Assembly (NCBI GenBank): GCA_902464495.1
Contig: CABQJK010000013.1
Coordinates: 1-50,438 of the forward strand
Length of the DNA stretch: 50,438 nucleotides
Origin: an uncultured Collinsella sp.
GTDB taxonomy: Bacteria > Actinomycetota > Coriobacteriia > Coriobacteriales > Coriobacteriaceae
Reading direction: 5' to 3'
Part shown: one piece after another, positions 16,296-24,603 of the stretch
How positions within the stretch are numbered: the first letter of the stretch is position 1
Layout of the letters: every line of letters begins with the position of its first letter
Notes under the pieces: generated by a model
What the model was told of the DNA's origin: nothing
Databases searched by the model: none
The model's input: only the letters and a program-made list of their open reading frames with translations
Made by a program: the position numbers and the translations under genes

Positions 16296-17651
16296 TTAGT
16301 AGGCGCGATCGTTGAGCGTGCTCCAGAGCTTCTTGGACTCAGCCATGGTCCACGCGTTGATCTTGTCCTCATCAATGCCAACGAACTCGCGATCCTTGTA
16401 CAGGACGCGGCCGTTGATGATGGTGGTGCGGCAGTTTTTGCCCATCATGCCAAAGAGCATGTGGCCGTCGATGTTCTCCTCGCTCAGCGGCGTAAAGGGC
16501 TTGTAGTCCATGACGATGACGTCGGCAGCGGCGCCGGCCTCGAGCACACCGAGCTTGCGATCGAAGTACTTGCTCGCCATCTTGGCGTTGTTCTCGAACA
16601 GCATGGTCATGGCCTCGCACCAGCCCACGTTGGGCATGGCGGCGTTGTGGCGCTGAATGATCAGGAAGACCTTGAGGCTCTCGAGCATATCGTGGGTGTA
16701 GGCGTCGGTGCCCATGCACACGGGGATGCCGCGGCGGAAGAACTCGAGCACGGGGGCGCAGCCCACGGCGTTGCCCATATTGGATTCGGGGTTGTTGACC
16801 AGCCAGGTACCGGACTCCTTGACGATATCCATCTCGGCAGGCGTCACGTGGATGCAGTGGCCGAGCATGGTGTCGGGACCCAGCAGGTTGTGCTGCAGCA
16901 GGCGCTCGACGGGGCTGATGCCACCGCGGTTGAGACGGGAGTCCCACACGTCATTCATGCCCTCGCACACATGGATGTGGAAGCCGGTCAGGCCGTTGTT
17001 GGCCTCGGCCATCTTATCCATGGTCTCGTCCGAAAGCGTGAAGGTGGCGTGACCGCCAAACATGGCGGCAATCATGTGGTTGTCGTTATCGCGACGCTCC
17101 TTGGCGGCCCACTGGGCAAACTCGGCGTTCTCGGCAATGGCCTGGTCGCATTTTTCCTGGCCGCGGCGATCGGAGACCTCGTAGCACAGGCACGAACGCA
17201 TGCCCAGCTCCTGCGCGGCGTCCTTAATGGTAAAGAGGCTTCCCGGGATCTCGCAGAAGCTCGCGTGGTGATCGAAGATCGTGGTGACGCCATCGCGGAT
17301 GGAATCCAGAATCGTGGCATAGGCGCTTGCCTTGGTGCCGTCGAGCGTCAGGTTGTCGTCGATCTTCCACCACTGCTGCTCAAGATTCTCCAGGAAGTTG
17401 GTGGGGTTGCAGCCCTTAATGGCAAGGCCGCGGGCCAGACCCGAGTAGATGTGGGTGTGGCAGTTGATGAGTCCGGGCATGATGAGGTTGCCCTGGGCGT
17501 CGACGTACTCGGCATCCGGGTACTTGACCTTGAGCTCGCACTCGGGGCCCACTTCGACGATCGTATCTCCGTCAATGGCGACCGCACCGTTTGGAATAAA
17601 CGGGGTCTGAGCGTTGCGGGTAAAGACGGAACCGTTAGCGACCAGAAGCAT
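16296..17651 (-). CDS. ssnA: SsnA-like amidohydrolase of the purine cluster
   Basis: A 451-residue metal-dependent amidohydrolase. Metal ligands of the family are visible: CHTHIYSG (H65, H67), GFHIHVCE (H225, H227), LGHCIH (H265, H268) and MGTDAYTHD (D316). ATG 17651 was chosen over an ATG six codons upstream because AAGGGAGC lies 5 nt before it. SsnA proteins lie beside ygfK and xdhD in E. coli and in purine-fermenting gut bacteria. The likely role is hydrolytic opening or deamination of a purine ring intermediate; the exact substrate is not known from sequence. It is the second gene of the operon. Confidence 0.87.
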   Translation of the reverse strand: MLLVANGSVFTRNAQTPFIPNGAVAIDGDTIVEVGPECELKVKYPDAEYVDAQGNLIMPGLINCHTHIYSGLARGLAIKGCNPTNFLENLEQQWWKIDDNLTLDGTKASAYATILDSIRDGVTTIFDHHASFCEIPGSLFTIKDAAQELGMRSCLCYEVSDRRGQEKCDQAIAENAEFAQWAAKERRDNDNHMIAAMFGGHATFTLSDETMDKMAEANNGLTGFHIHVCEGMNDVWDSRLNRGGISPVERLLQHNLLGPDTMLGHCIHVTPAEMDIVKESGTWLVNNPESNMGNAVGCAPVLEFFRRGIPVCMGTDAYTHDMLESLKVFLIIQRHNAAMPNVGWCEAMTMLFENNAKMASKYFDRKLGVLEAGAAADVIVMDYKPFTPLSEENIDGHMLFGMMGKNCRTTIINGRVLYKDREFVGIDEDKINAWTMAESKKLWSTLNDRAY

Positions 17652-17798
17652 GGATGCTCCCTTCAACATCAGAGGCGGGGTTTGACACCTCTGACATGGC
17701 GGAGTGCGAAGCGCCGGCCTACACCGGAAACGGGCCCTCTCCCGTCAACGCTTCACCAAAGGGACAAACCCTTTGAAGTGCGGCTTGACGCCGCATGA

Positions 17799-17830
17799 CG
17801 TCGGCGGACGAGGCGATGCGTCCGCCGACG
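17799..17830. repeat. Stem-loop between the permease and ssnA-like genes
   Basis: CGTCGGCGGAC (17799-17809) and GTCCGCCGACG (17820-17830) form a perfect 11-bp stem with a 10-nt loop, 16 nt after the permease stop codon. No T-run follows in the direction of transcription, so partial termination or mRNA stabilisation of the permease segment is possible. Confidence 0.65.
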
Positions 17831-17846
17831 AATAGCACCGAATTGG

Positions 17847-19241
17847 TTACTTCTTGCTCTCGGGCAAGACCAGATCCACGGCAGCGTCCTTGGCAGCATC
17901 GATGTGCTGAGCCACGACCGGCGTCTGCGGAAGAATCAGGTTAAGGACGATGGCCATGATGGCGGTGGGGGTTACGGCATTGGAGCCGATGACGGTGGAC
18001 ACCCAGGCGGGCATACCCTCGCCGGCAAGGCAACCGCTGGCCATCCAGATACCCAGGCCAAAGACGACGGAGGTACCGACGATGGTGGTAGTGCGCTGCG
18101 TGAGGCCCTCGCGGGTGAACATGCGCACGCCGTTCATGGTAATGGTGCCAAAGACGCCGACGGTCGCGCCGCCGATGACGGGCTGCGGGATAGCGGAAAG
18201 GACGGCAGAGAGCTGCGGGAACAGACCGGCGATGGCAAAGACGGCCGCGATGATCACAAAGACCCACTTGTTGACGACCTTGTTGGAGCAGATGATGCCC
18301 ACGTTCTGGCCAAGGGCGCTGGTGGGAAGACCGCCCAGCAGGCCGCCGACCATAGAGGTGAGGCCCTGGGACACGATAGCGCCGGAGAGCTCGCGCTCGG
18401 TGGGCATACGGTCGATGGAGCCCAGGCAGGCGGCGGAGACGTCGCCGATAACCTGGATGGCAACCATGGGGAACACGACGGCGAGGGTAATGCAGACCTC
18501 GGGATCAAACTCGAGCGCATAGGGCATGAGCTTGGGAAGGGCGAAGACCTGAGCGGTGGCGACGCTTGAGAAGTCGATCATGCCAAAGGGGATGGAGACG
18601 ATCATGCCAACGATCATGCCAAAGAACACGGATCCCAGCTTGAGCGTGCCCTTGCCAAAGTTGGCGAGCGCAAAGACCACGGCGAAGGTGATAAGAGCGA
18701 CGCACCAGGCCTGCGGGGTGCCCCACAGTGGCGTACCCATACCGCCGGCCATATACTTGACGGCCGTGGGATACAGCGAAACGCCGATGGAGAAGATGAC
18801 CGTACCGGTCACGACGGGTGGGAACAGCCACTTAATCTTGCTGTAGGCCAAACCAAAGAGGACCGCGACGGCACCGCCGACAATCTCGCCGCCCAACAGC
18901 GCGCCAAAGCTAAAGCCCGAGGCGCCCATGGCCTGCAGGGCCGGGAGGAACGCGAACGAAACGCCCATGACGATGGGCAGGCCGCCGCCGATGCGACGGA
19001 AGGGAGCGAAGGCCTGAAGGGCCGTGTCGATTGCCGAAAGAATGAGCGCGACCTGGATGATGTCGGTACTCTGCTGGCTATTAAAGCCGTAGACGCCGGC
19101 CATGATGACAGCCGGGGTGATGATGCCGGCAAACGATGCCAGTACGTGCTGAAGGGCACACGGGATCATTTCCTTAACGGGAGGCATGCCTTCACGAGTG
19201 AACAGGGCTTCAGTGCCGTTCTTAACCGTCTCCTGGGTCAT
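17847..19241 (-). CDS. NCS2-family purine (xanthine/urate) permease
   Basis: A 464-residue polytopic membrane protein of the nucleobase-cation symporter-2 family. Seen are the N-terminal ALQHVLASFAGIITPAVI signature, the PPVVTGTVIFSIGVSLYP helix, the substrate-region SAACLGSIDRMPTERELSGA and the QNVGIICSNKVVNKWV motif near residue 320. The length is normal. Its place at the head of an operon with a molybdenum hydroxylase and SsnA/YgfK points to xanthine or urate rather than uracil. ATG 19241 is preceded by GGTGGTC. The alternative in-frame start upstream would place the promoter inside the gene. Confidence 0.87.
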   Translation of the reverse strand: MTQETVKNGTEALFTREGMPPVKEMIPCALQHVLASFAGIITPAVIMAGVYGFNSQQSTDIIQVALILSAIDTALQAFAPFRRIGGGLPIVMGVSFAFLPALQAMGASGFSFGALLGGEIVGGAVAVLFGLAYSKIKWLFPPVVTGTVIFSIGVSLYPTAVKYMAGGMGTPLWGTPQAWCVALITFAVVFALANFGKGTLKLGSVFFGMIVGMIVSIPFGMIDFSSVATAQVFALPKLMPYALEFDPEVCITLAVVFPMVAIQVIGDVSAACLGSIDRMPTERELSGAIVSQGLTSMVGGLLGGLPTSALGQNVGIICSNKVVNKWVFVIIAAVFAIAGLFPQLSAVLSAIPQPVIGGATVGVFGTITMNGVRMFTREGLTQRTTTIVGTSVVFGLGIWMASGCLAGEGMPAWVSTVIGSNAVTPTAIMAIVLNLILPQTPVVAQHIDAAKDAAVDLVLPESKK

Positions 19242-19328
19242 TTGACCACCAATCCTCGAAATAGTTGTTTTCGCATCTAACGCTCTATTGTGACGCAGTG
19301 CGGGGTTGAGGTTGTGCCTTCGTTGCAT

Positions 19329-19357
19329 ATCGTATTAAAGATGATTCTCATTCTCAA
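19329..19357 (-). promoter_or_regulatory. Promoter of the purine operon with an overlapping Fur-box-like palindrome
   Basis: On the minus strand TTGAGA (plus 19352-19357) and TACGAT (plus 19329-19334) are 17 nt apart, giving a leader of about 80 nt before the permease ATG. TGATTCT-C-ATTCTCA at 19342-19356 overlaps the -35 and spacer and matches the 7-1-7 Fur palindrome TGATAAT-N-ATTATCA at about 11 of 14 positions. Repression by a Fur-like metalloregulator is inference. Confidence 0.5.
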
Positions 19358-19452
19358 TAATAATTTTTTGTTATCAGACTATTCTTCAGCTGAGATAATG
19401 CATTTCCGCAGGTCAGGAAAGTGTCTGGTCAAAATAGCATCTAACTTTTCTT

Positions 19453-19481
19453 TTGGTCAACCGTTTACCGCCAAATATCTA
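19453..19481 (+). promoter_or_regulatory. Promoter of the divergent YheO-type regulator
   Basis: TTGGTC (19453-19458) and TATCTA (19476-19481) are spaced 17 nt apart, about 105 nt before the GTG start at 19594. TGGTCAA occurs at the -35 and again about 30 nt upstream, which could be an operator repeat. Confidence 0.5.
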
Positions 19482-19593
19482 CCGCTCATCTGCATTACGC
19501 AATGTACCTGCGGATATACGAGATGATGAGCAGCGTGTTACCATGAGAAAAAATTGTTATGAACATTTCCGATTTCACCCAAAGGAGTTGCCC

Positions 19594-20250
19594 GTGAACG
19601 AGACCGTACGCCGCTTTTTGCCGATGGTCGATTTCCTGGAGCAGATACTCGGCAAAAACAGCGAAATCGTGCTGCACGATTTCTCGGATCCCGACCACGC
19701 CATCGTCGATATTCGCAACGGCATCGTGAGCGGCCGCAAGGTCGGCGGTCCTGCCACCGATCTGGCGCTCAAGATCATGCACGACCCCAAGTATCGCGAC
19801 CTGCCGTTTATTACGGGCTACGAGGGGCGCGGCGCCGGCGGCAAGACGCTGGAGTCCGCGACGTACTTTATCCGCGAGAATGACGAGATCGTCGGTATGC
19901 TCTGCGTCAACACCGACCTCTCGACCGTGCGCTCCATCAACGCCATGGCGCAGCAGCTCATGGCCTGCTTCGACGCTGTGCCAAGGCAGACGGAGCCCGC
20001 CCCTATCGAGGTCGAAAGCCTTTCGGAGTCCACACAGGAGCTCATCGACCGCAGCATTGCCGAGTTGCTGAGCGCGCGCGGGCTGGATGTAGCGTCGCTT
20101 GGTCAGAGCGACCGCGTGGACGTCATTCGCCACCTCAACGGCAACGGGGTGTTCATGCTCAAGGGCGCCGTGGCCTGCGCTGCCACCGCGTTGGGCATCT
20201 CGGAGCCCAGCGTGTACCGCTACCTGCAAAAAGTCCGCAAGGAGGGCTAA
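19594..20250 (+). CDS. YheO/DauR-type PAS-helix-turn-helix regulator, divergent from the purine operon
   Basis: A 218-residue regulator. GTG 19594 was chosen because AAAGGAG lies 6 nt upstream and the product then starts just before the YheO PAS-like domain (FLPMVDFLEQILGKNSEIVL, HDFSDPDHAIVDIRNG). An ATG at 19543 lacks such a site. The middle has GYEGRGAGGKTLESATYFIR, which is typical of the sensor domain, and the C-terminal helix-turn-helix is FMLKGAVACAATALGISEPS followed by VYRYLQKV. Family members sense small metabolites. Its position back-to-back with the purine permease suggests that it controls this operon. A partial paralogue enters at the left edge of the window. Confidence 0.85.
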   Translation: MNETVRRFLPMVDFLEQILGKNSEIVLHDFSDPDHAIVDIRNGIVSGRKVGGPATDLALKIMHDPKYRDLPFITGYEGRGAGGKTLESATYFIRENDEIVGMLCVNTDLSTVRSINAMAQQLMACFDAVPRQTEPAPIEVESLSESTQELIDRSIAELLSARGLDVASLGQSDRVDVIRHLNGNGVFMLKGAVACAATALGISEPSVYRYLQKVRKEG

Positions 20251-20304
20251 ACGTGATCCCTTGGGGACGAAGGGAAACGGATCATTTTTGTCGCATCGCT
20301 TGAC

Positions 20305-20343
20305 AAAAGACCCTGCAGCTCGCACGCGCTGCAGGGTCTTTTT
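20305..20343. terminator. Bidirectional terminator between the regulator and ridA
   Basis: AAAAGACCCTGCAG (20305-20318) and CTGCAGGGTCTTTTT (20329-20343) form a 13-14 bp stem with an A-run on one side and a T-run on the other, between convergent genes. Another weak hairpin (TGATCC ... GGATCA, then TTTTTG) lies just before it at about 20254-20289. Confidence 0.85.
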
Positions 20344-20372
20344 GCATGTCATGTTTAGTTGTTACCAACACC

Positions 20373-20750
20373 TTAGAGAGCGGCGACGACCTCGATCTCG
20401 ACCAGACCGCCAGCCGGAAGAGCGGCAACCTGGAAAGCGCTGCGCGCGGGGAACGGGGCCTCGAACTTGGAGGCGTAGATCTCGTTTACGGCAGCGAAGT
20501 CGGCAATATCAGCCAGGTAGACTGTGGTCTTGACGACATCGGCAAAGGTGGCGCCGGCAGCGGTCAGCAGGGCCTCGACGTTAGCAAGGGACTGCTTGGC
20601 CTGGGCCTCGACGCCCTCGGGCATCTTGCCAGTTGCGGGATCGATGCCCAGCTGGCCGGACAGGAACACCATGTTGCCGGTCTGGATACCAGGGGAATAC
20701 GGGCCGATGGCTGCGGGTGCGTTATCGGAAGACACGACGGTCTTGCTCAT
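20373..20750 (-). CDS. ridA: RidA family enamine/imine deaminase
   Basis: A 125-residue protein of the YjgF/YER057c/UK114 family. RidA hydrolyses reactive 2-aminoacrylate and related imines made by PLP enzymes, in the cytoplasm as a trimer. Family motifs are IGPYSPGIQTGNMVFLSGQL near the start, the KTTVYLADIADFAAVNEIY block and the C-terminal FPARSAFQVAALPAGGLVEI, whose Arg binds the substrate carboxylate. ATG 20750 follows AAGGAG at a normal distance; upstream in-frame ATGs lack a site. Confidence 0.93.
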   Translation of the reverse strand: MSKTVVSSDNAPAAIGPYSPGIQTGNMVFLSGQLGIDPATGKMPEGVEAQAKQSLANVEALLTAAGATFADVVKTTVYLADIADFAAVNEIYASKFEAPFPARSAFQVAALPAGGLVEIEVVAAL

Positions 20751-20839
20751 GTTTTTCTCCTTACGATCAGTTGAGAGAGCGTGAGCGCGGCGTTCACACC
20801 GGGAGGCACAGTTCGGCCTGAACACCGCGCTTGATTGGG

Positions 20840-20868
20840 ATAGTACTCAAGGTTTCCGCGCGATGCAA
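20840..20868 (-). promoter_or_regulatory. Promoter of ridA
   Basis: On the minus strand TTGCAT (plus 20863-20868) and TACTAT (plus 20840-20845) are 17 nt apart, about 90 nt before ATG 20750. The remainder of this 300-nt divergent gap holds a -10-like TATACT near 21013 for the plus-strand U32 gene and nothing else recognised. Confidence 0.55.
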
Positions 20869-21050
20869 GATTATTATCACGTTGCGAGAATATTTTATCG
20901 CCCAACGGTTTCCCCGGACCGCTGAACGGTTCTCATGTGAAGCAGCCAGTCCAAGCTGCTGAAGACTTTATCCCGCTTAGAGCACGGGCATCGCCTGCCG
21001 CGACGGCACCACTATACTTTTGAGTATCTGAGCATTTTGAAAGGCAGGAT

Positions 21051-23546
21051 ATGACCGCAACCGCCAGTCGAACCACCAACCGCAGACCCGAACTCTTGGC
21101 CCCCGCCGGAGGCCCGGAGCCCTTTGCCGCCGCACTCGCTGCCGGGGCAGACGCCATCTACTGCGGCATGGGCAGCTTCAACGCCCGCCGCAAGGCCACC
21201 AACTTTACCGACGAGGCCTTTGAGCAAGCCTGCCGCGCCGCGCATCTAGCCGGGTCGCGCGTCTACGTCACGGTCAACATCGTCATCAAGCAGTCCGAGA
21301 TGAGCGATGCGCTGCAACTCATCCATCGCTGCTCCACGCTGGGCGCCGATGCCTTCATCATCCAGGACTGGGGTCTGTTCTTTGAGGTCAAGCGCACGAT
21401 GCCCGGCATCGAGACGCACATCTCAACCCAGGCGAACATCCATGACGACCGCGGAACCATCTGGTGCCGCGAGCAGGGCGCCGACCGCGTGACCCTCTCG
21501 CGCGAGCTTTCCATCGACGAGATTGCCGCCATTCACGATGCCGCGCCCGATGTGGACCTTGAGGTCTTTAGCCATGGCGCCATCTGCTTTTGCTACTCTG
21601 GCCTGTGTCTGCTTTCGAGCTTTGCCATGGCGGGACGATCGGCCAACCGTGGCATGTGCGCCCAGCCCTGCCGCTTGCCCTACGAGCTGATCGACGAGAA
21701 CGGTCGCTCGCTCTCCCCTGCCGGTCGCGAGCGCGCGCTGTGCCCGCGTGACACCAACACCTCACAACTTGTTCGCCGCCTGTATGACGCCGGCGCCGCG
21801 TCGCTCAAGCTCGAGGGCCGTATGAAGGCGCCCGATTACGTGTATTCCATCGTCGACGTGTATCGTCATCAGATTGACGATATGCTGGCCGATGTTTCGA
21901 CCTCTAAGGACGAGGAAGCCGCCCGTCAGCGCCAGCTCAAGCGCTGCTTTAACCGTGACTTTACGCACGCCTACCAAGACGGCACCTCGGGTGACGAGAT
22001 GATGAGCTATGAGCGTTCCAACAACCGCGGCCAGATCGTGGGCACGGTGCTGGGCAGCCGCCCGGCCAACCGCGATGTGCGCGGCCTCAAGCCCGACGAC
22101 CGCCGTCGCCGCGCCGCCATCGCCCGTATTGAGCTGTTTGAGCCCGTGGGCAAGGGCGACCTGCTGGAGCTTCGCCACGATAACGAGTTTGACCAGTTCC
22201 TGACCACCATTGCCGCCGATGATGCCGCAGCCGGTGAAGTCATCGAATGTCGCGTACCCCGCAGTATGCCCGAGGGCTGCCGCGTCCGCGTGATTCGCAG
22301 TCAGCGTGCCATCGACGCCGCCGGCGCCGCGCTCAAGCGCGATGTGCTGCGCCGCCGAGCTGTTGATGTGTCCGTCGTGGCGCGTCTGGGCGAGCCGTTT
22401 ACCGTTACGCTCACCTGCTGCGACGACCCTTCGCTTACGGCCACGGCCACGGGCTTTACCGTCGAAGCCGCCAAGACCCGTGCGGTCGAGGCGTCCGATC
22501 TGGTTGAGCATGTGGGCCGCATGGGCTCCTCGCCCTTTGAGGCAGCGAGCTTTGAGGTGGCGCTCGATGAGGGCTGCGGCATGGGCTTCTCCGCCGTGCA
22601 CAAGGTGCGCGCCGCCGCCTGTAAAGCATTGGAGGAGGCCATTCTGGCGCCGTACGCGGAGCGCGCGAAAACGCTCGAGCTGCCGGCGATTGTCACCAGT
22701 GATTCCCGCCCCGCGCCCGAGCACTACCGCGACGAGCCGCAGACCTGCGCCACCGTCACCTCGCTCGAGGCCGCCGAGGCAGCGCGGGCGGAGGGTGCAA
22801 CGCGCATCTACATGACCACCGACGCGCTCGATGCGGCCAAGCTCTCCCCCGCCGATACGTTTGAGCAGGACATCGTACCCGTGCTCGATGAGGTCTGCCG
22901 CGCCGTTGACCACGTCCGCGTTGACCCATGGGTTGTTGCCGGCGCCACGGTCGCTATTGGCAACATCTCTGAGCTTGCCCTGGCCGCCCAGGTTGGCGCC
23001 ACGGCCGAGATTCGCTCTTGCCTGCCGGTGCACAACACGCCCTGCATGGAGGCGCTTGCCGAGCGCGGAGCCGGTGCGTTTTGGCTCTCGCCCGAGATCA
23101 CGCTCGACGAGATTGTCTCGCTCGGCGCCGCCGCGCCCGCGGCTCTAGGCATCACCGTCTTTGGCCGCCCGCGCGTCATGACAAGCGAGCATTGCATTCT
23201 GCAGGTTGCCAACGGCTGCATCCACGATTGCGCCAACTGCCGCCTGCGTGCCTGCAAGCTCTCGCTCAAGAATATCGACGGAAAGGTCATGCCCGTCCGC
23301 ACCGACATCCACGGCCGCTCTCGCCTGTACGACGCCTACCCCATCGACCTCACACCGCAGGTTCCACAGCTGCTCGACGCCGGCGTGCGCCGTCTCATGG
23401 TGGACGGAACGCTGCTCGAGACGGATGAGGTGGGCCGCGCCGTCGCACGCGTCCGTCGCGCCGTCGAGGCCGCGCAGGCCGGCCGTAAGCCCGCCGCCCG
23501 CCTGCGCGGGGCGACCTCGGGCTGCATGTTTGTGGGAATTAGCTAA
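21051..23546 (+). CDS. U32-family protein (RlhA/YdcP-like)
   Basis: An 831-residue protein. Residues 12-300 form the U32 'peptidase/collagenase-like' TIM-barrel (PELLAPAGGPEPFAAALAAG, VNIVIKQSEM) with the iron-sulfur cysteines GAICFCYSGLCLLSS and RGMCAQPCRLPYEL (about C179-C207). A long middle domain follows, and a C-terminal segment repeats barrel-like sequence with its own cysteines (HDCANCRLRACKLSLKNIDG). RlhA makes 5-hydroxycytidine in 23S rRNA, and TrhP relatives modify tRNA; true peptidase activity is doubtful for the family. It is longer than E. coli RlhA. GAAAGGCAGG precedes ATG 21051. The pseudouridine synthase 15 nt downstream fits an RNA-modification pair. Confidence 0.85.
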   Translation: MTATASRTTNRRPELLAPAGGPEPFAAALAAGADAIYCGMGSFNARRKATNFTDEAFEQACRAAHLAGSRVYVTVNIVIKQSEMSDALQLIHRCSTLGADAFIIQDWGLFFEVKRTMPGIETHISTQANIHDDRGTIWCREQGADRVTLSRELSIDEIAAIHDAAPDVDLEVFSHGAICFCYSGLCLLSSFAMAGRSANRGMCAQPCRLPYELIDENGRSLSPAGRERALCPRDTNTSQLVRRLYDAGAASLKLEGRMKAPDYVYSIVDVYRHQIDDMLADVSTSKDEEAARQRQLKRCFNRDFTHAYQDGTSGDEMMSYERSNNRGQIVGTVLGSRPANRDVRGLKPDDRRRRAAIARIELFEPVGKGDLLELRHDNEFDQFLTTIAADDAAAGEVIECRVPRSMPEGCRVRVIRSQRAIDAAGAALKRDVLRRRAVDVSVVARLGEPFTVTLTCCDDPSLTATATGFTVEAAKTRAVEASDLVEHVGRMGSSPFEAASFEVALDEGCGMGFSAVHKVRAAACKALEEAILAPYAERAKTLELPAIVTSDSRPAPEHYRDEPQTCATVTSLEAAEAARAEGATRIYMTTDALDAAKLSPADTFEQDIVPVLDEVCRAVDHVRVDPWVVAGATVAIGNISELALAAQVGATAEIRSCLPVHNTPCMEALAERGAGAFWLSPEITLDEIVSLGAAAPAALGITVFGRPRVMTSEHCILQVANGCIHDCANCRLRACKLSLKNIDGKVMPVRTDIHGRSRLYDAYPIDLTPQVPQLLDAGVRRLMVDGTLLETDEVGRAVARVRRAVEAAQAGRKPAARLRGATSGCMFVGIS

Positions 23547-23561
23547 CCGAAAGGCTTACAC

Positions 23562-24221
23562 GTGAACGAAGAACCTCAAGTCCTCTACTGCGATGGCTGG
23601 CTCATGGCTATCGACAAGCCTGCCGGCATGATCGTCCACGGTGACGGCACCGGCGAGCGCACGCTTACCGACTACGCCAGCGATCTGCTGCTGGCGATGG
23701 GCGACGGCTTTGCCGCGACTGACATGCAGCCGCTCAACCGCCTGGACCGCAACACCACCGGCGTGGTGCTGTTTTCGCTCGACAAACAGACGCAGCCCGC
23801 CTTTGACCAGATGGTCATCGACCACGCGTTCGAAAAGCACTATCTGGCGCTCGCCGAGGGCAAAATCGACTGGAACGAGAAGCTCATCGACAAGCCTATC
23901 GCCCGCGACCGCCACGATAGCCGCAAGATGCGCGTTGGCGCCAGCGGCAAGCCGTCTCAGACGCGCGTCAAGGTACTCAAGCGTCTTAAGAGCCGCCGCG
24001 GCCTGCCCACGCGCTCGTATATTGATGTCGAGCTGCTCACCGGCCGCAAGCATCAGATTCGCGTGCACCTGGCAAGCGAGCATCATCCCCTGGTTGGCGA
24101 CGACCTGTACGGAACGCCGCGCCCCTGCGGCCTCATGCTCCATGCCCACAGCGTGTCCTTTACGCATCCCGTAACCGGCGAGCACATCCACATCGAAGCC
24201 CCCTGCCCCTGGGAGCCCTAA
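23562..24221 (+). CDS. RluA-family pseudouridine synthase
   Basis: A 219-residue enzyme that isomerises uridine to pseudouridine in rRNA or tRNA. The catalytic motif is LNRLDRNTTGVVLFS, with the family's RLD aspartate at about residue 60, and the later SYIDVELLTGRKHQIRVHLA block is characteristic. There is no S4 domain, as in the short RluA/RluC-like members. The start is GTG 23562 behind AAAGG. It lies 15 nt after the U32 gene and is probably cotranscribed with it. Target position unknown. Confidence 0.9.
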   Translation: MNEEPQVLYCDGWLMAIDKPAGMIVHGDGTGERTLTDYASDLLLAMGDGFAATDMQPLNRLDRNTTGVVLFSLDKQTQPAFDQMVIDHAFEKHYLALAEGKIDWNEKLIDKPIARDRHDSRKMRVGASGKPSQTRVKVLKRLKSRRGLPTRSYIDVELLTGRKHQIRVHLASEHHPLVGDDLYGTPRPCGLMLHAHSVSFTHPVTGEHIHIEAPCPWEP

Positions 24222-24259
24222 ACCACCACAAAGGGGACAAGCACCTTTATGGTGGTTTT
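24220..24259 (+). terminator. Hairpin terminator overlapping the end of the pseudouridine synthase gene
   Basis: AAACCACCA (24220-24228) continues as C-AAAGG and pairs with CCTTTATGGTGGTTTT (up to 24259), a stem of about 14 bp with one mismatch and a T-run. The inner AAGGGGACAAGCACCTT resembles other short hairpins in this window's intergenic regions. Confidence 0.6.
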
Positions 24260-24289
24260 GCCGCAATGGCTCAGCCGCGGTCCCAAAAC

Positions 24290-24506
24290 GTCTCGATCTG
24301 TAACAGTTAGAACCCGTTTTCCGGTCTATCTGTTACAGATCGAGACATTCAAATCCCCCTTAAGGGAAAATCTCAATCTGTAACAGTAATTCAGCAAAAT
24401 CAGCCCCAGATGTTACAGATCGAGACAAAGGGACGGCGCGGTTCGTAAGTATCTCGATCTGTAACACCTAACCCACTTTTAACGGTCTGGTTGTTACAGA
24501 TTTAGA
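24290..24506. repeat. Three tandem palindromes with CTCGATCTGTAACA arms, about 80-bp period
   Basis: Unit 1 has perfect 17-bp arms (24290-24306 and 24330-24346, 23-nt loop). Unit 2 (24371-24385 / 24411-24425) and unit 3 (24452-24466 / 24492-24506) share the 15-bp core TCTCGATCTGTAACA / TGTTACAGATCGAGA with one or two changes. Unit starts are 80 and 81 nt apart, and the loops differ. The array fills most of the 382-nt gap between convergent genes. Confidence 0.9.
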
Positions 24507-24523
24507 CAAACCGGCAGACAACG

Positions 24524-24560
24524 AAAGCGGCAACGCCCGTAATGGATGTTGCCGCTTTTC
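24524..24560. terminator. Bidirectional terminator
   Basis: AAAGCGGCAAC (24524-24534) and GTTGCCGCTTT (24548-24558) form an 11-bp stem with T-runs available on both strands, 45 nt past the stop codon of the DeoR-type gene. Confidence 0.8.
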
Positions 24561-24603
24561 TATTGAGAAAACTAAATGGTTTTGGCCTTACTTCGCCCCT
24601 TTG

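Noticed and set aside
19242..19593. Purine riboswitch in the permease/regulator intergenic region
   Set aside because: The conserved pairing core and loop sequences of purine, guanidine or xanthine riboswitches were not found, and the predicted permease leader is only about 80 nt.
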